A DNA stretch of 64,000 nt from Adiantum capillus-veneris (lineage: Eukaryota; Streptophyta; Polypodiopsida; Polypodiales; Pteridaceae): NCBI GenBank assembly GCA_014529385.2, contig CM043962.1, positions 38,281,098 through 38,345,097 of the forward strand. The letters are read 5' to 3'. Made by a program: the position numbers and the translations under genes. Positions within the stretch are counted from its first letter, which is position 1. Each line of letters begins with the position of its first letter. The notes under the pieces are model-generated. The model saw only the letters and a program-made list of their open reading frames with translations. It made no database searches and was not told the origin of the DNA. Positions 1 to 10,956 of the stretch are shown piece after piece.

Positions 1-1879
1 GCCGTCTCTCTCGTTTTCCGCGTCATAGAGTGATGCTTTATGACTTTCAGATTCAGTCATAGCATTCTCTAATTTCTTCTGCAACTCTGCTTCCCTTTGT
101 TTGGCTGTCTCAATCTCTACTTCCTTTGCCCTGGATCTTTCTTTGATCTTGCCTAGCAGTTCATGCACCATGTGCATGTCTTTTTCATCTTCATCTGTCA
201 ACTCTAAAGCTCTTTCTGCCACCACCTCCACTGGCTTCGGCTCTTCTAGTACGTTCTGTTCGTCCAGTTTCTCTTCACTCTCTTTTGTACTCTTTGTTTT
301 TTCCTCCGTCCCTCTCCGATCATCTTGTTTTTGTAGGGTGATCCCATAAACTGCCTCAAGGGCCTCTGCTTCAGTGTATCCTATCGCTACCAGATCCTCA
401 TAATCATTTCTCTTTTGCTGAACTGGATCTATCTCCTTTTCTTTGGTCTCGGCCTTCGGCTTTTCCAAATCATCTGTGCCCATCTCTATTGTGGTCTCTT
501 CCACGATATTTTTCGTCTTCTTCGGGCTTGGTACATCAATCATAGAGGGGTATCTGTCCTCAGCTTCCTTGGCTTTCCCCTTGTCGGCTTGCTCGTCTTT
601 CTCTTGAGATTTAGTAGACTCATCTACTTTCCCTTTCCCCTTGTCGTCCTTTTTCAGCTCAGCTTTTAAAAGCTGTACCTCCTCTTCAGTGTATGGCTCG
701 ACAGGTTGCTGCTCCAGTATAGCCTCTGACTCCTCATAAGCTTTAATATATCGATCGTATTGATCAACATGTGACCTGGCTGAGCTAGTTCCGACTTTGG
801 TGGGGTCTAGCACCCACTTTTCTTCAAAGTCACCCTTTAGAGCTCTTTCTGCTCTAAACTGCTCCACTAGTCTTTCCATTCTTGCCATTTTCTGACTTTT
901 GGTTTGCTTGGGAGCACCCTTCTTCTTTACTTTCTTCATAAGCGGCTCGTCCACCTCCTCTTCAGGTTCTGAAACTATTTCTAGTTTCCGGCGTGCTCTT
1001 GTGGACGCCCTCTTGGATACTTCGGGCTGTTCTTCCTCCTCGTCGGCTTCTCTAAGCCACTCATTCTGGGAGGGAACCTTTGGCCACTGATCTCTAGCTC
1101 CAATAGCTTCATAAGCTATTCTTGTCAGAATTTCCGCTCCTCCTATGTACCTTGGCTTCTCGTTGTACATGGAAATTACTTGCTCGTGGATGTGTTGAGC
1201 GTAATTCACCTCTTTTGGCATATTGCTCTTTAATGCCCATGTGATGGTGGTCACAATGGGCATGGGGTGGTGTCGTATACTTTTGCGGTCTTTTACTGCA
1301 AACATGGAGAAACTGGTTGTACAGTCGGCAAAGGGTTGCCGCTCTTTGGTCCGCCATATCTCCATAGGTTGCATTCTGTTTCTTGGATCCATAGACCTCT
1401 ATGGCCTCCCTTCTTTCCTTGACAGAGCTCCCTTTGTTGTGCAGCTTCAATGCGTCTGCAATGAGCTGTGGAGTGATCTGTACTTCTACTTTCTCTCCAT
1501 CCATGGCTGTCAATGTGGCTTTCCCATCCTTCTGAATGGATGTTGCCAACTCGTACACTCTTCTTGTATCCACACCTGATGGTCTCGAGGTGAAGAAACT
1601 GTGCAAGTCTGCCCTTTCCAGGTACCTGCTGATGTCTTCTGACCTGCTATAATTTACCAATTCCTGTGGGATCATCGGTACATCCACCGCTTGCCCTTGA
1701 GGATCTCTGAAAGTCCCCTGGTAGATCTTTATTCCCTCTTTCTCCAATACTGCTTCCTCCACCCAAGTTTTGGTTGGCTTGAGGGTTTCTGCTGGAATGT
1801 CAAAGGGTTCCGCTTCTGCAAGAGCATCTTTGATTGTCGGTCTTTTTCTCTTCGTTGCTGATAACTTGGTGGAATCCAT
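1..1879 (-). pseudogene. Accessory ORF of a plant LTR retroelement (element D), frameshifted and cut by the window edge
   Basis: The reading frame starts with ATG at 1879 and is open for 256 codons. The conserved-looking frame then changes near 1300: the original frame runs into a Lys/Arg-rich tail ending at 1109, while another frame is open from about 1315 to base 1. The second frame contains MPKEVNYAQHIHEQV and IGGAEILTRIAYEAIG, then a long Glu/Lys-rich, probably coiled-coil region. The first part (NLS-like KRKR near residue 10, then ITPQLIADAL) resembles the accessory proteins that plant Ty3 elements carry beside gag-pol, but I cannot name the family firmly. It follows a palindrome-bearing leader like that of element A, in the same orientation. 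Seen: one frameshift and no C-terminus. Inferred: non-functional retroelement cargo, not a host gene. Confidence 0.5.
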
Positions 1880-4701
1880 GGATCCTGTAACTCCAATTTC
1901 AGAAGTTAGCGTCTTTTTAGTACTGAAAGCCGAAATGAAGCTTTTAACTATCCAAATGACTTGAAAATTGAAACATGAGCTATTCAGGGCCTAAGGATGC
2001 AAGGTAGGTGAAAAAATATGCAAAATGGGCTCAAAATCATGTTGGAGACATCATATACGTATGATGTCTTTTGTGTCAAAATAACTTCATATTGGTTGTG
2101 CTTGTAGCTGATAGTGTATACATGAGTATCATATGCTTGGATTTGAGTTTGGATACCATTTGGTCAAGTTTTGGCCAGTTTAGTCTAGTTCCGGCTCTTG
2201 GCAAAATTTTGAAAGGGATTTGGATTTTATGATCCAAATTGGATAAAACTTGGTGGTTCACTTTCAAATGGCATGTAGATAACTTCTGTTTGGTGGTTGA
2301 AGCCCTGAGGTGCCAAAATCACATAGTGAGACATCATACGAGTATGATGTCTTTTAGTGTATTTTTGGACCAAATTTCTCTATAAGCTTGGATTTGGCTT
2401 TAGATAGGCTTATTCAATGGATTTATGAATTTTGGATAGATTTTGGGCTAAAAATCGCTCTGGAGACATCATACGCGTATGATGTCTTTTTCATCAATTT
2501 TTCATGGGATTGGTTCTGTGGACTCCTCATGTACTAGTGAAGGACTATATCTACTCAAATCTTGGTTTGGACTTGAGTATGTTGGATTTGGGCCAAAAAT
2601 AGGCTTTAGGTGAAGGATTTTCCTTCAATTGGGCTAATGGGGTGATCCTCTTGACCAAATGGTTCCAAATTTCATATGTAGCATGTATTAGATATATACA
2701 ATGGATGTATGATGACAAATGAGCAGTTTTGGCTCTGTAAGTGCAAATAGACATCATACGCGTATGATGTCTTTTGTGTCAAAATGGTGCTTTTTGGTTC
2801 CAGATAGCTTGTAGATGTGTTAATCAACAATCCTACAAAGTTTCATTGAGTTTGGAGTTATTTTGACAAAATTAGGACCAAAAATCAATTTTATGGCCTA
2901 CTTTGCGTCTTTTTGGTTTTCCTTGGGTTTTCTAACTCCAATTCTCATGATTCTTGGTTCATAGGATGTGATTTAACATGTGGAATGAGGCTATGCACTC
3001 AAATGTTGAAATGGATGTGAAATTCATGCTGTGAGACATCATACGCGTATGATGTCTTTTCTTGAAATGTTGGTCTTTTTGTGCAAAGAATGCTTTGTGC
3101 TAGTGCCCTAAGCCCTGCTAACTAGTTTTCAACTTCAAAAGTCATTAGTTTAGCTAAAAAGCCCCCTTATAGGCATTTCAGTCTCCGAAGTCGTTTTTTT
3201 GCCTTGGAGTTGAATTTCTTCAACTTTTCTTCTCGAGAGTTGCATTTCCAGCTCATTGGATATGTTGTGAAGCCATCTATTTGGTTGAACTTGACTTTGG
3301 CTCCCCGTTCTCCATCTTTCTCCATTTGGTTGCCCGAAAGCGTCTTTTTCACCATCGGTAAGTGAATCAGCTTTCTTTTGGGTTTTGCTTGCAAACATAA
3401 GTCATCCATGTATATTTGAAGTTGCTTGTGAAGTTTCATTTCATTCGGTCGTCAATTTCAGCCGTTATGCCAAAATGACGCTTTGTGTGTCCGTAGCCGA
3501 ATCGGTTGTTTTGACCCACTTTTGGTGGTCCAAACCTGGAGATACTCCATGGTTGCATTGCCCTCGATGTTGTTAAGCTTCCTGAGAAGTTTTGTGTTGT
3601 TTCGACAACTTTTTCCTATTTGCCTCTTGCAGGCTCTGTTGACCTAGGGTTTTTTCATTCGTTCTTTCTCGAGCTTTGAGTGTTAGAAACCCATCTTCTA
3701 TACTAGGGTAACCCATCTATAAGTTCTTGCAAGGTTTGGTTAGGCGTTTGTGCCCCTACCTAGCATTCTTCCCCATTCCCCGTCTGCTCTTGTTTCTTGG
3801 TTTTGGTCAGTTTTCGCGACAAAAGTTAACGATAAGCATCAAAAGCTTATGGCAACGAGTTTACCTCTCATGTCTGGTGTCCTCTGAGCTCTCGTAGCAG
3901 TCGTAGAAGGCTGTAGAAGGTTGGATGCTCCTGTGTGCTCTTTGCTCTCTCCAAGAAGGTAATAGTGGAAATGAGCTTGAAAGTGAAGTGAAAAATACTT
4001 AACTTCGGACTTCCCGGATCACTTGTTACCAAATTTGACATGTGCTCCTATCTCATCGTGAAATGCACTTTAGGATTTGAAATTTCTCAATTTGGACTCC
4101 GTTTGACCTGTTTCTGAGAAATCTGTCCACTTTGCCAAAATTCTGTCATTTCGGGCTTTCCGCAACTTTTTCAGAATTGTACCCAATTTTTACCATGGGT
4201 TGCCCTTGTCATTAGGACCATCACCGTCTATTCTTTTCTTTTTTCTGATCTCGTTTCACCTGCTTTTTTATTTTTCTTTTATTTTTATTAAGAAAATCAT
4301 AAAAAATAAAGGAAAACAACAAATTGAAGCCAAAAAATTCCAAACATACACGATAAATAGCTGGTAACCCTGTGTATATGAATATACACTTATTTGTGAT
4401 TTCTGGAGTTGGATTACCACTTTTTTCCACTTTTTAGCTCCAAAAACACTCTTATTTAGTGATATTTACACGTCTAGAGACCCAAATTCATCATTTGATC
4501 TCTTCTTGTTGCAAAACAAGGTATATAAGGGCATAAATATTATCAATATCCGCAATCAAACATAAAAATTACAAAATCATGTAAGACACTGCCCTTGTAA
4601 TATAATTTTTGTTTTTCTTTGTTTTTGGCGCTTGTAGCTGCTTTGTAACTCTTGTATACCTGTATACCTCCCGCCCTCCTAGTCTGAGTCCTCCCGGACG
4701 A
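1880..4701. other. Non-coding leader/spacer of element D
   Basis: No convincing gene lies in these 2.8 kb. The part from 2046 to 3057 holds five copies of a 24-bp palindrome. A short minus-strand frame at 3150-3398 (82 codons) has protein-like composition but no recognisable family. At 3397-3420 there is a match of about 23 bases to the RT YMDD region of element A, probably a captured scrap. A TATATAAGG box on the plus strand near 4521 has no gene after it. I found no LTR edge or tRNA primer site here, so it is unclear whether this belongs to a separate element or to the distal part of element A. Confidence 0.5.
2046..3057. repeat. Five interspersed 24-bp palindromes (cluster 1)
   Basis: Copies lie at 2046-2069, 2329-2352, 2464-2487, 2749-2772 and 3034-3057. 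Each has the arm AGACATCATA, a four-base centre (CGCG in three copies; TACG and CGAG in the other two) and the inverse arm TATGATGTCT, usually followed by TTTT. Start-to-start spacing is 283, 135, 285 and 285 bases. The sequence between copies is not obviously repeated. Nine copies in two leaders cannot be chance for a perfect 24-mer. As RNA each would fold into a hairpin with a self-complementary loop. Confidence 0.9.
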
Positions 4702-4944
4702 CTATGAAGTGTCTGTGGGCGAAGCATTGTAGTTGTTTTGGTCATAAGTTCCCAATGCAATTGTAGAGCGATGATACAACAGTCTTTCCAATAAAGCTGC
4801 TCTTTGTTTGATTGAAGGATTGGTGGTCGGGTTTTGGATTGGTTTTGGCACTTCGGTAGTAGAATCAGTAGATGGATTCTTCTTCACTTTGTTGTTCTTT
4901 TTTACAATCCAAATCTGCTTCCGCTTCACTTGTGCTTGCCACAA
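4702..4944 (-). CDS. Element A: C-terminal tail fragment with KQIWIVKK motif
   Basis: A short minus-strand frame overlaps the end of the 507-codon ORF by a few codons in a different frame. It carries one more copy of the tryptophan motif (RKQIWIVKK), then a Ser/Thr/Pro/Asn-rich stretch and a terminal helix (KQRAALLERLLYH). Codons just upstream in this frame give the motif again (KQVWVAK), so the true tail probably continued through here and a frameshift separated it. The function of such W-motif tails is unknown. Confidence 0.45.
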   Translation of the reverse strand: MWQAQVKRKQIWIVKKNNKVKKNPSTDSTTEVPKPIQNPTTNPSIKQRAALLERLLYHRSTIALGTYDQNNYNASPTDTS

Positions 4945-6527
4945 ACTCTTTGCGACCCAAACCTGCTTTGTTTTTTGTGTTGATTTCCTCGACTTGAAAT
5001 ACCTAGAGTTTCCGTTGATTGTACTGAAGGGAGTTTTTGTTTACAAATCTTTGGGATCCAAATTTGCTTGCTATAGCTTTGTGCCGTCATGAACTTCTTT
5101 GGAATCCAGATCTGTTTCACTGTCCTTGATTGTCTGGAATCACTCTGTTGTCTGGTATTGAAGACTCTGTTTTCCACCTTTGTGTTCTCTGGCACAACCT
5201 TTTTTGGTCTCCATACCAACTTTGACTCCGTTTTTTCCCAAGGTTGAGCTATTATATTATTGCTTGTCTTCCTTATCCACTGTTGAGAATTCCTCGTCGA
5301 AGAGCAATCCAGTTGTATAGAAACTTTTGGTTGCCATTGCTTCTTCTTTTTCTCTGGTTGTTGTTTACCTTTGTTCTTGGATTCTTCCTTTGGAGTTGTC
5401 TCTGATCCTTTGGTGAACTTAATTGATTGACTTTCACCTTCGTATTTGATAAGCACTGATTTAGAACTCCAGTCAATCATTGCATTGTATTGCTTCTGCC
5501 ATGGTTGTCCTAGCAATAATGGATGTTGTGTAGCTTGGTCTTCAACCACGTAAAACATATGAGGATACACATACTGGTTAATTTGTATATGTAAAACTGT
5601 GCATCCGACAGTTTTGATTGAATTCTCAGAGTAACTCTTTAACTCTTGCTTGGCAGTTTGTAGTTTAGTGTCATTTGTCAATTGTCTATACAAACTGAGT
5701 GAAAGTAGGTTAGTTTGAGCTCCTGAATCCAATAGTGCTCTGGCTTTGATTTGGTTGGTTCCTACTTTGCATTCAATGATGGGTTCTTCTTTGTCATTAT
5801 CCATTTCTGTTATACTGACTGCGTTTATTCGTATTGCTCCTTCATTGCGCTGTTTCTGACGTAGTAGTCTTCTTTTCTCCATTCTTTCCTTCGCCTCGGC
5901 TTGCGCTTCTTCCAAAATCATTTTCTTTTTCTGGACACGCAACTTTTCTTGATGTATTTTGAGACGCATGTCTTGGGTTAGCGGCAAAAGATACTTTTTC
6001 ACTTTGCATCCACTAATCCAATTGGGCATTTCTTCTCCGTCTAATGTAGCAAGCTTGACGGCTCCACTTGGTGATAGATCTTTAATCACCAGAGGTCCCA
6101 TCCCTCGCTTTTTAAGCTTCTTAGCATGCTGTTTCAGAGTGTAAACTAGGACATAGTCCCCAACCTTAAACTCTTTAGTCCGCACATGCTTATCAAAAAA
6201 TTCCTTTTGTCGCCTTTTTTGAGCGTAGATAGAAGGTACTGCTTTTAGGCGAAGCTCGTCTAGCTTTTCTAGGTCATCTATTCTATCAGAAAGCTCGTGC
6301 CCTGTCCACTCTAGATCCTTAGCCACCCTTAAGGTTGAAATCAAGAATTCTATTGGTAAGATAGCATTTAGCCCAAAAACCATGTTATATGGGGTCGTTC
6401 CTATTGATGTTTTATATGCTACCCTATATGCCCATAATGTTGAATGCAACTTCTGGTCCTAGTCAGTTCTCGACTCAGATACAATCTTCGTAAGGACCGT
6501 GCATATGGTTTTGTTTGTTGCTTCAGC
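4926..6527 (-). pseudogene. Element A: integrase C-terminus, second retropepsin-like domain and tryptophan-motif tail
   Basis: This continues the integrase interrupted at 15284. The first residues (EATNKT, then HSTLWAYRVAYKTSIGTTPY) are the end of the Ty3 integrase core, with one TAG at 6461-6459 where TGG is expected. An open frame of 507 codons (6449-4926) follows: the integrase C-terminal region with VRTKEFKVGDYVL, a Lys/Glu-rich helix, then near residue 240 a retropepsin-like fold with RALLDSGAQTNLLS and HPLLLGQPW. The tail repeats a motif like K-Q-I-W-I-P-K several times and continues in another frame to 4702. A second aspartic-protease-like domain after integrase is unusual, since the normal protease lies upstream of RT in the same element. 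Its role is unknown. Confidence 0.75.
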
Positions 6528-6558
6528 ATTAGGGGAATTTTGAGGTCACTTTTGTGCC
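6528..6558 (+). repeat. Left terminal inverted repeat of the H3-Ulp1 transposon
   Basis: The 31 bases from 6528 match the reverse complement of 15254-15284 except for one clear C/T difference and ambiguity at the inner end. A GTAGAGAGAGA stretch also occurs a little further inside both ends at different spacing. The two bases before it (GC) are the target duplication. Confidence 0.9.
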
Positions 6559-7008
6559 CTGTAAGAATATGTAGAGAGAGAATATATACTTTATTTAAAA
6601 AATAGTGAAATGTTTGTAAAAAGGTGAGTTTGCGTCCTTTTTACCTCCGGGGAAACATGTCATTGTCAAATCTTTCTAGAATCTTTAGTATTCTAAAAAA
6701 TACTCCCTCCAAAACTAACGAAAACGTCAGTTCTGGCCCAAAATTCAAAATTTCACTTGCTGAAACAAACCTTTCTGTGTCGTCTTCTTCCTCGTATCTG
6801 CAGAGCTTTTCTCTATAGTACTATCTCTAACAAATACTGTTAATAGACTTCCATGGAGAAGAGAAGCTTATACCATCTACACATTGAGCTAAATGAAGAA
6901 TATTGTCCAGTGCGCAAGAGAAACAAATGTGCAGAGGTGTCCTCGTCCATATTTGAAGCAATGCGGCAAGATTAAAAAAAACACATTGATCTCTGGACTG
7001 ATGGAAGA

Positions 7009-8920
7009 TTGTATCCAGTGGACCCAATGACAAAGAGCACTCCCCCATTATCAAATTGTTCATCTTTGATAAAATTTGTGGGTGATGGTCAAAGAGGGTT
7101 GCTGGGTTATACACAGAGTCTTGCGGTAGAGAGAGATATTCTTAAGTTAGAAGATCATTTGGCCAAACAAATGATAAATACTCTTAAACAACAGCTTGAG
7201 GAATGTAAAGAGAGCAACGAAAAGCTACAAACTCAACTCAAACAAGCTAGAAGAAAGAATACAATGTTAGGAAACAGACAAAGAGAAAAGAAGTCAAAGA
7301 ACATTGAAGCCTTGAGACGTGGCGGAGGAGGTTGCAGCAGAAGAATCAGAGCAGCAAGGTATATATGCTTATTTTATATTGTTAAGTTGCTACTATTCTT
7401 TGTTAATATGCGTAGGTTACTTTTCTTTGTTAGGTTGTTAATCTTTTTGTTAGGTTGTTATTAAGACCCTATTGCAGCTATTCTTTATTAAATGATTTAA
7501 TTTAGTTGATCACTGTTTGTTTATTTTGTTGGTGTCATTTGGACAAGATCAATAATCAGTTAATTTTGTACCTTTTGATTTAGGACTTTGCTACAACCAA
7601 ACTCTGCATCAAACATGGAAATGGCAGCTAAACATTATTGTGATGTTTTACCTCCCAAGGTTGCCAAAAAGATTTTCACAGAGAAGAAGTTTAACAAGGC
7701 AAAGGAGCAGTGCATTGAGGGATTTTTGTAGAGCTCTTGCTTGGACAAGGAGGATGTGCAATATAATATGGATAAGGTAGGCATTAGCAGAGATGGTTAT
7801 AGCAAGCTGTTTAGAAATGTGAACTCAAGGTTAAAGCAATGTAAAGTCAGGTCCTCTTTGCTTCCAAAGCCATCCATTGTGCAGCAGGCAAGGAAAAAGA
7901 TCAATGAGAGGATAATGGAGATGTTGGGTGAGCCTCACCACATTCATGGTACCTATCATGGTAAAAATAGGGATCTTCAATTTGACGAGTTCAATAATAT
8001 TTTCCTTGACTTGAAGACACTTCAGAAGGAAATGATCAGATTCTATGAGCTGGAGCATACAGAAGCAAATGGTGTTGTCAGTTTTGTGATAAAGCTTGAT
8101 GATTGCGAGATTGTTAAGAACAGAAAAATTGAGAGGATTTCCATAACTTTAATGAACAGAGCATTGAAACCGAAGGATACCAAGTACTTCAGCATGCAAT
8201 CGGAGAAGAATGTCTGGTGGCTAGGTGCTTTTGAAGTAGAGAGTGAAGACTTTGATGTTCTGGATTGGGTTTTCCATCAAACAACAATACCCGAAGTCAT
8301 TAATGCACAAGAATTAGGGGAAGAGCTTGAAGTTGAAGGGTTTGGAAGTTACAGGGTGGAATGGCACATGGGATGAGACCTTAAAACCCTTAAATGTATG
8401 TACAATGTCTCCAAAGGAGCTATGGCAAAGAGCCCTTGTCTGTATTGTATGGCATCAACAAAAGAATGTATCCTGCAAATTGGAACAAAGCACCCAATAG
8501 GCATACTCAAGATCCAAACTTCAAAGCAGTTTTAAATATTCCACTTGCTAATGTCCACATATGCACTCTGCATGCTCTTTGCAGAATTGTGGAGAAAATT
8601 GTACATTTGTATGTGGGGTTTGCCTGGAAGTTACAGCCAAAAGTAGCTAGAGATGCTGCAATGAAATGTATTGAAAGGGTTTTATCAATAAGGTTAAGAT
8701 TGAAACAGACCTGAAGAGATCTTCAAATGGAAACAATGTGCCTAGAAAGGTCTTTGTTGGTGGTGTGAAGGCCAGAGCTTTCCTAGGGTTTCATGGCAAA
8801 CTAGGAAAGGTAAATGCCAAGAAGGGTTCATCCAATGTGAAGTATAACCAGTGGAAAGCTCTCCACAATGCCATCAAAGATCATGGTCTTGAAGGTACAT
8901 CAAGAAATGAGGTCCCATAG
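7009..8920 (+). pseudogene. Candidate transposase gene of the TIR transposon (multi-exon, decayed)
   Basis: Exon 1 (at least 7009-7358) encodes LWTDGRLYPVDP-type sequence and a coiled coil (QQLEECKESNEKLQTQL). A GT-AG intron at 7359-7583 joins it in phase to exon 2 (7584-8376), which holds VVSFVIKLDDCEIV and IERISITLMNRALKP. A TAG at 7729-7731 interrupts exon 2, probably from CAG. After 8376 the frame changes; fragments at 8394-8714 (HICTLHALCRIVEKIV) and 8738-8920 (VFVGGVKARAFLGFHGK) look like the rest of the same protein. The VIKLDD and CTLHA-R-VEK blocks are compatible with an RNase H-like nuclease, but I cannot assign a DDE superfamily. Its place next to the left TIR on the outward-reading strand is the main reason for calling it the transposase. 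Confidence 0.5.
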
Positions 8921-10391
8921 GATGTGGGCAAGCACATAGGATGCCATTGTGGCAAAATAACCAGCTCTAGAACCAATAAGTCCAGGGAAGAATCCAAAAA
9001 TTCTGATGGCTTCCTCCTTTTCCACCAATATTAACTTCTCTAACCCTGGAGGAAGCTGATATGAACCAACAACCTTTGCATGTGCTTTAATTGCAAGCAT
9101 TGGCAGCAATGGTTCTCTTGTAAACTTGTTATGGAATATAATGACAGTCTCTTTGTTGAGCTTCCCAATAAAGTGTCCCAAGCTCTGGTTCCTTCCTAAA
9201 TTTAATGGTCTGGAACCCTTCCCCCTGCCAAGGAATTTGTCTGTGTCCAGTATTTCAATCTGCAAAAATATGTCTTGGTTAATTGTTTGGCACATTAATT
9301 AGACAAAGCAAAATGGTCATAAACATACCTTAGGAGACTCATCCTCCTCAAAAAAGGCAGGTTCCCATATATCAATGGATCTAGTTGCCCTTACTTCATA
9401 ATCTCTGGTCTTTTCCTCTCCCATATGCTCTATTTTAAGCCTTTTTTGGATCTCATTGAACTCCTCTTCAAAACGTACACCCTGTTGCTCATATCTCAGA
9501 ACAATGTCCTGCACAAGCTTTCCAACACTTGAGCTGTCAATAAAATTTTCTGCCTCTGTGTCCAAGACTGCTAAGGGGCAAGAAGAGTAATCAATGAATC
9601 CTATGTCATTACATCCCCACTCAGCCAAAACTTCCCTTAGATCAAAAAGATGTTGAATGTCATTCAGCAAAACATATTCCTTTTTGTTAACTTTGTATGT
9701 GGAAAATGTTGTTGTGCAATGCAAAGGATCAACATCTTCATCCTCAATGTCAACATTCTCCACTTTAGTGATGTTTTCTGCTTTAAATTTTGCAATGTCC
9801 AGCATCTCAATGCTTTGTAGTTTCTCTTCCTCTTCATGGAACTCCATCTCCCTCTCCTCTTCCTCCTCTTCCTCCTGATCCTCCTCAGCCTGAGAAATCT
9901 GCTTTGGAATCTGTTTGCCCTATGGTGTTGGGAGTACACTGAAGAAAATGATAAGTCCAAGGTCATACTCTACCAACTGGCAATGCATATTACCATGAAA
10001 TTTTGCAAGGCTTTATGATCTTTTTCCAGTCTGGATGAAGGCTTGAACACTTCTTTGCAATACCTGTCCTTGCCAAGCTACCTGCTTTGCATATATCAAG
10101 AAAGTGAACAAGATTATCAAGCCTGTGATCTTTGGTCAATGCTGTATATATCTCTATCAATTCACTAATTTGTGTGGAGAAGCCATCCACAAGTAGTTGA
10201 AGCTCAAAGGCATCATTAAAAATCTCTTTGACACTTTGAAATCTTGCAAGTTCATTAACTTTGTAAAGAAAAGACATCAGCCTCTCATCAGCGGTCTCTT
10301 GCATATCCTCTGTATCCATTAGGACAATCCACAAATGTCTGAGAAAGAGAAAAGAGAAGTCCATCAAGACATTAAGAAGTAGACATGACAT
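8900..10391 (-). pseudogene. Transposon gene of unknown function, acidic protein (three exons)
   Basis: Three exons read on the minus strand with consistent phase: 10391-9994, 9938-9329 and 9259-8900. The introns are short (9993-9939 and 9328-9260; the donor of the second is AAG|GTATG and its acceptor TTTGCAG). The only break in the joined frame is a TAG at 9922-9920, likely from CAG. The protein begins with a helical region, has a long Glu run near the second exon start, and ends with a neutral to hydrophobic domain (LPPGLEKLILVEKEEAIRIFGFFPG). I recognise no family. It overlaps the transposase 3' end by about 20 bases and is divergent from the H3-Ulp1 gene across a GC-rich promoter region. 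Confidence 0.55.
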
Positions 10392-10956
10392 TAAGAAATA
10401 TATTTCTTCTATGACTAAAATATATCAATAAACTACCCTTCCTTAATAATGCAAAAAACTAATAATGGTTTACAAACAAGTATGCAAGTTGTAAATCTAA
10501 GCAAGCAAGAAAGAACTACAACAAATTGTGTCACTTGCTATGCGAGCTGTGAGGGTGAGGAGAGAGTTGGCACTCAATAAATTCGCTTACGGCGTGCCAC
10601 TGGGTAAGCGGTCGACACCTTCAAAATTCGCGCACGGGGTGTCGCGGGGTGTCGCTTGGAGGCTTTATTTTTAGCCTTGTGAAGGACAATGAGCGGAAAA
10701 GTGGGTTGGGTAGGTTGTTTATATGGCCAAAAATGCCGCGTCGGGGGGTGTGCCAAGCGGTTTCCGCCTCTAAGTTTGTGCCCAACGGCTAGTATGCGAC
10801 TAGGGAGTTGTGCACCTAGGGAGTTGCGCATAGCGCCCTATACAAGCCCGAGAAGCACTCAAATCGAGCACATTCTTGCCCAATTTTTCCCGATTCTTGC
10901 TGCGCTATTATCCGATTCTTGCGGCGCTTTCACAACCCAATTTTACCCGCACTTGG
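10392..10956. promoter_or_regulatory. GC-rich divergent intergenic region inside the transposon
   Basis: After about 170 AT-rich bases the sequence becomes CpG-rich from about 10575, unlike the rest of the transposon. Short related motifs of the form GGGGTGTCGC / CGGGGTGTC recur here and in the tandem repeats to the right. The position between a minus-strand gene and a plus-strand gene suggests a shared promoter; no clear TATA box was found. The open frames seen here are composition artefacts. Confidence 0.45.

Noticed and set aside
2046-3057. Regularly spaced palindromes resembling a CRISPR array.
   Set aside because: Spacers of about 110-260 bases, perfect self-complementarity, plant context and position in retroelement leaders exclude CRISPR.
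3397-3420. IYMDDLC motif in a short minus-strand frame, as in reverse transcriptase.
   Set aside because: Only about 23 bases match element A; no other RT block surrounds it, so it is a scrap or coincidence, not an RT gene.
4501-4620. TATATAAGG box suggesting a plus-strand gene promoter.
   Set aside because: No plus-strand coding sequence follows; only the antisense strand of element A tail is downstream.
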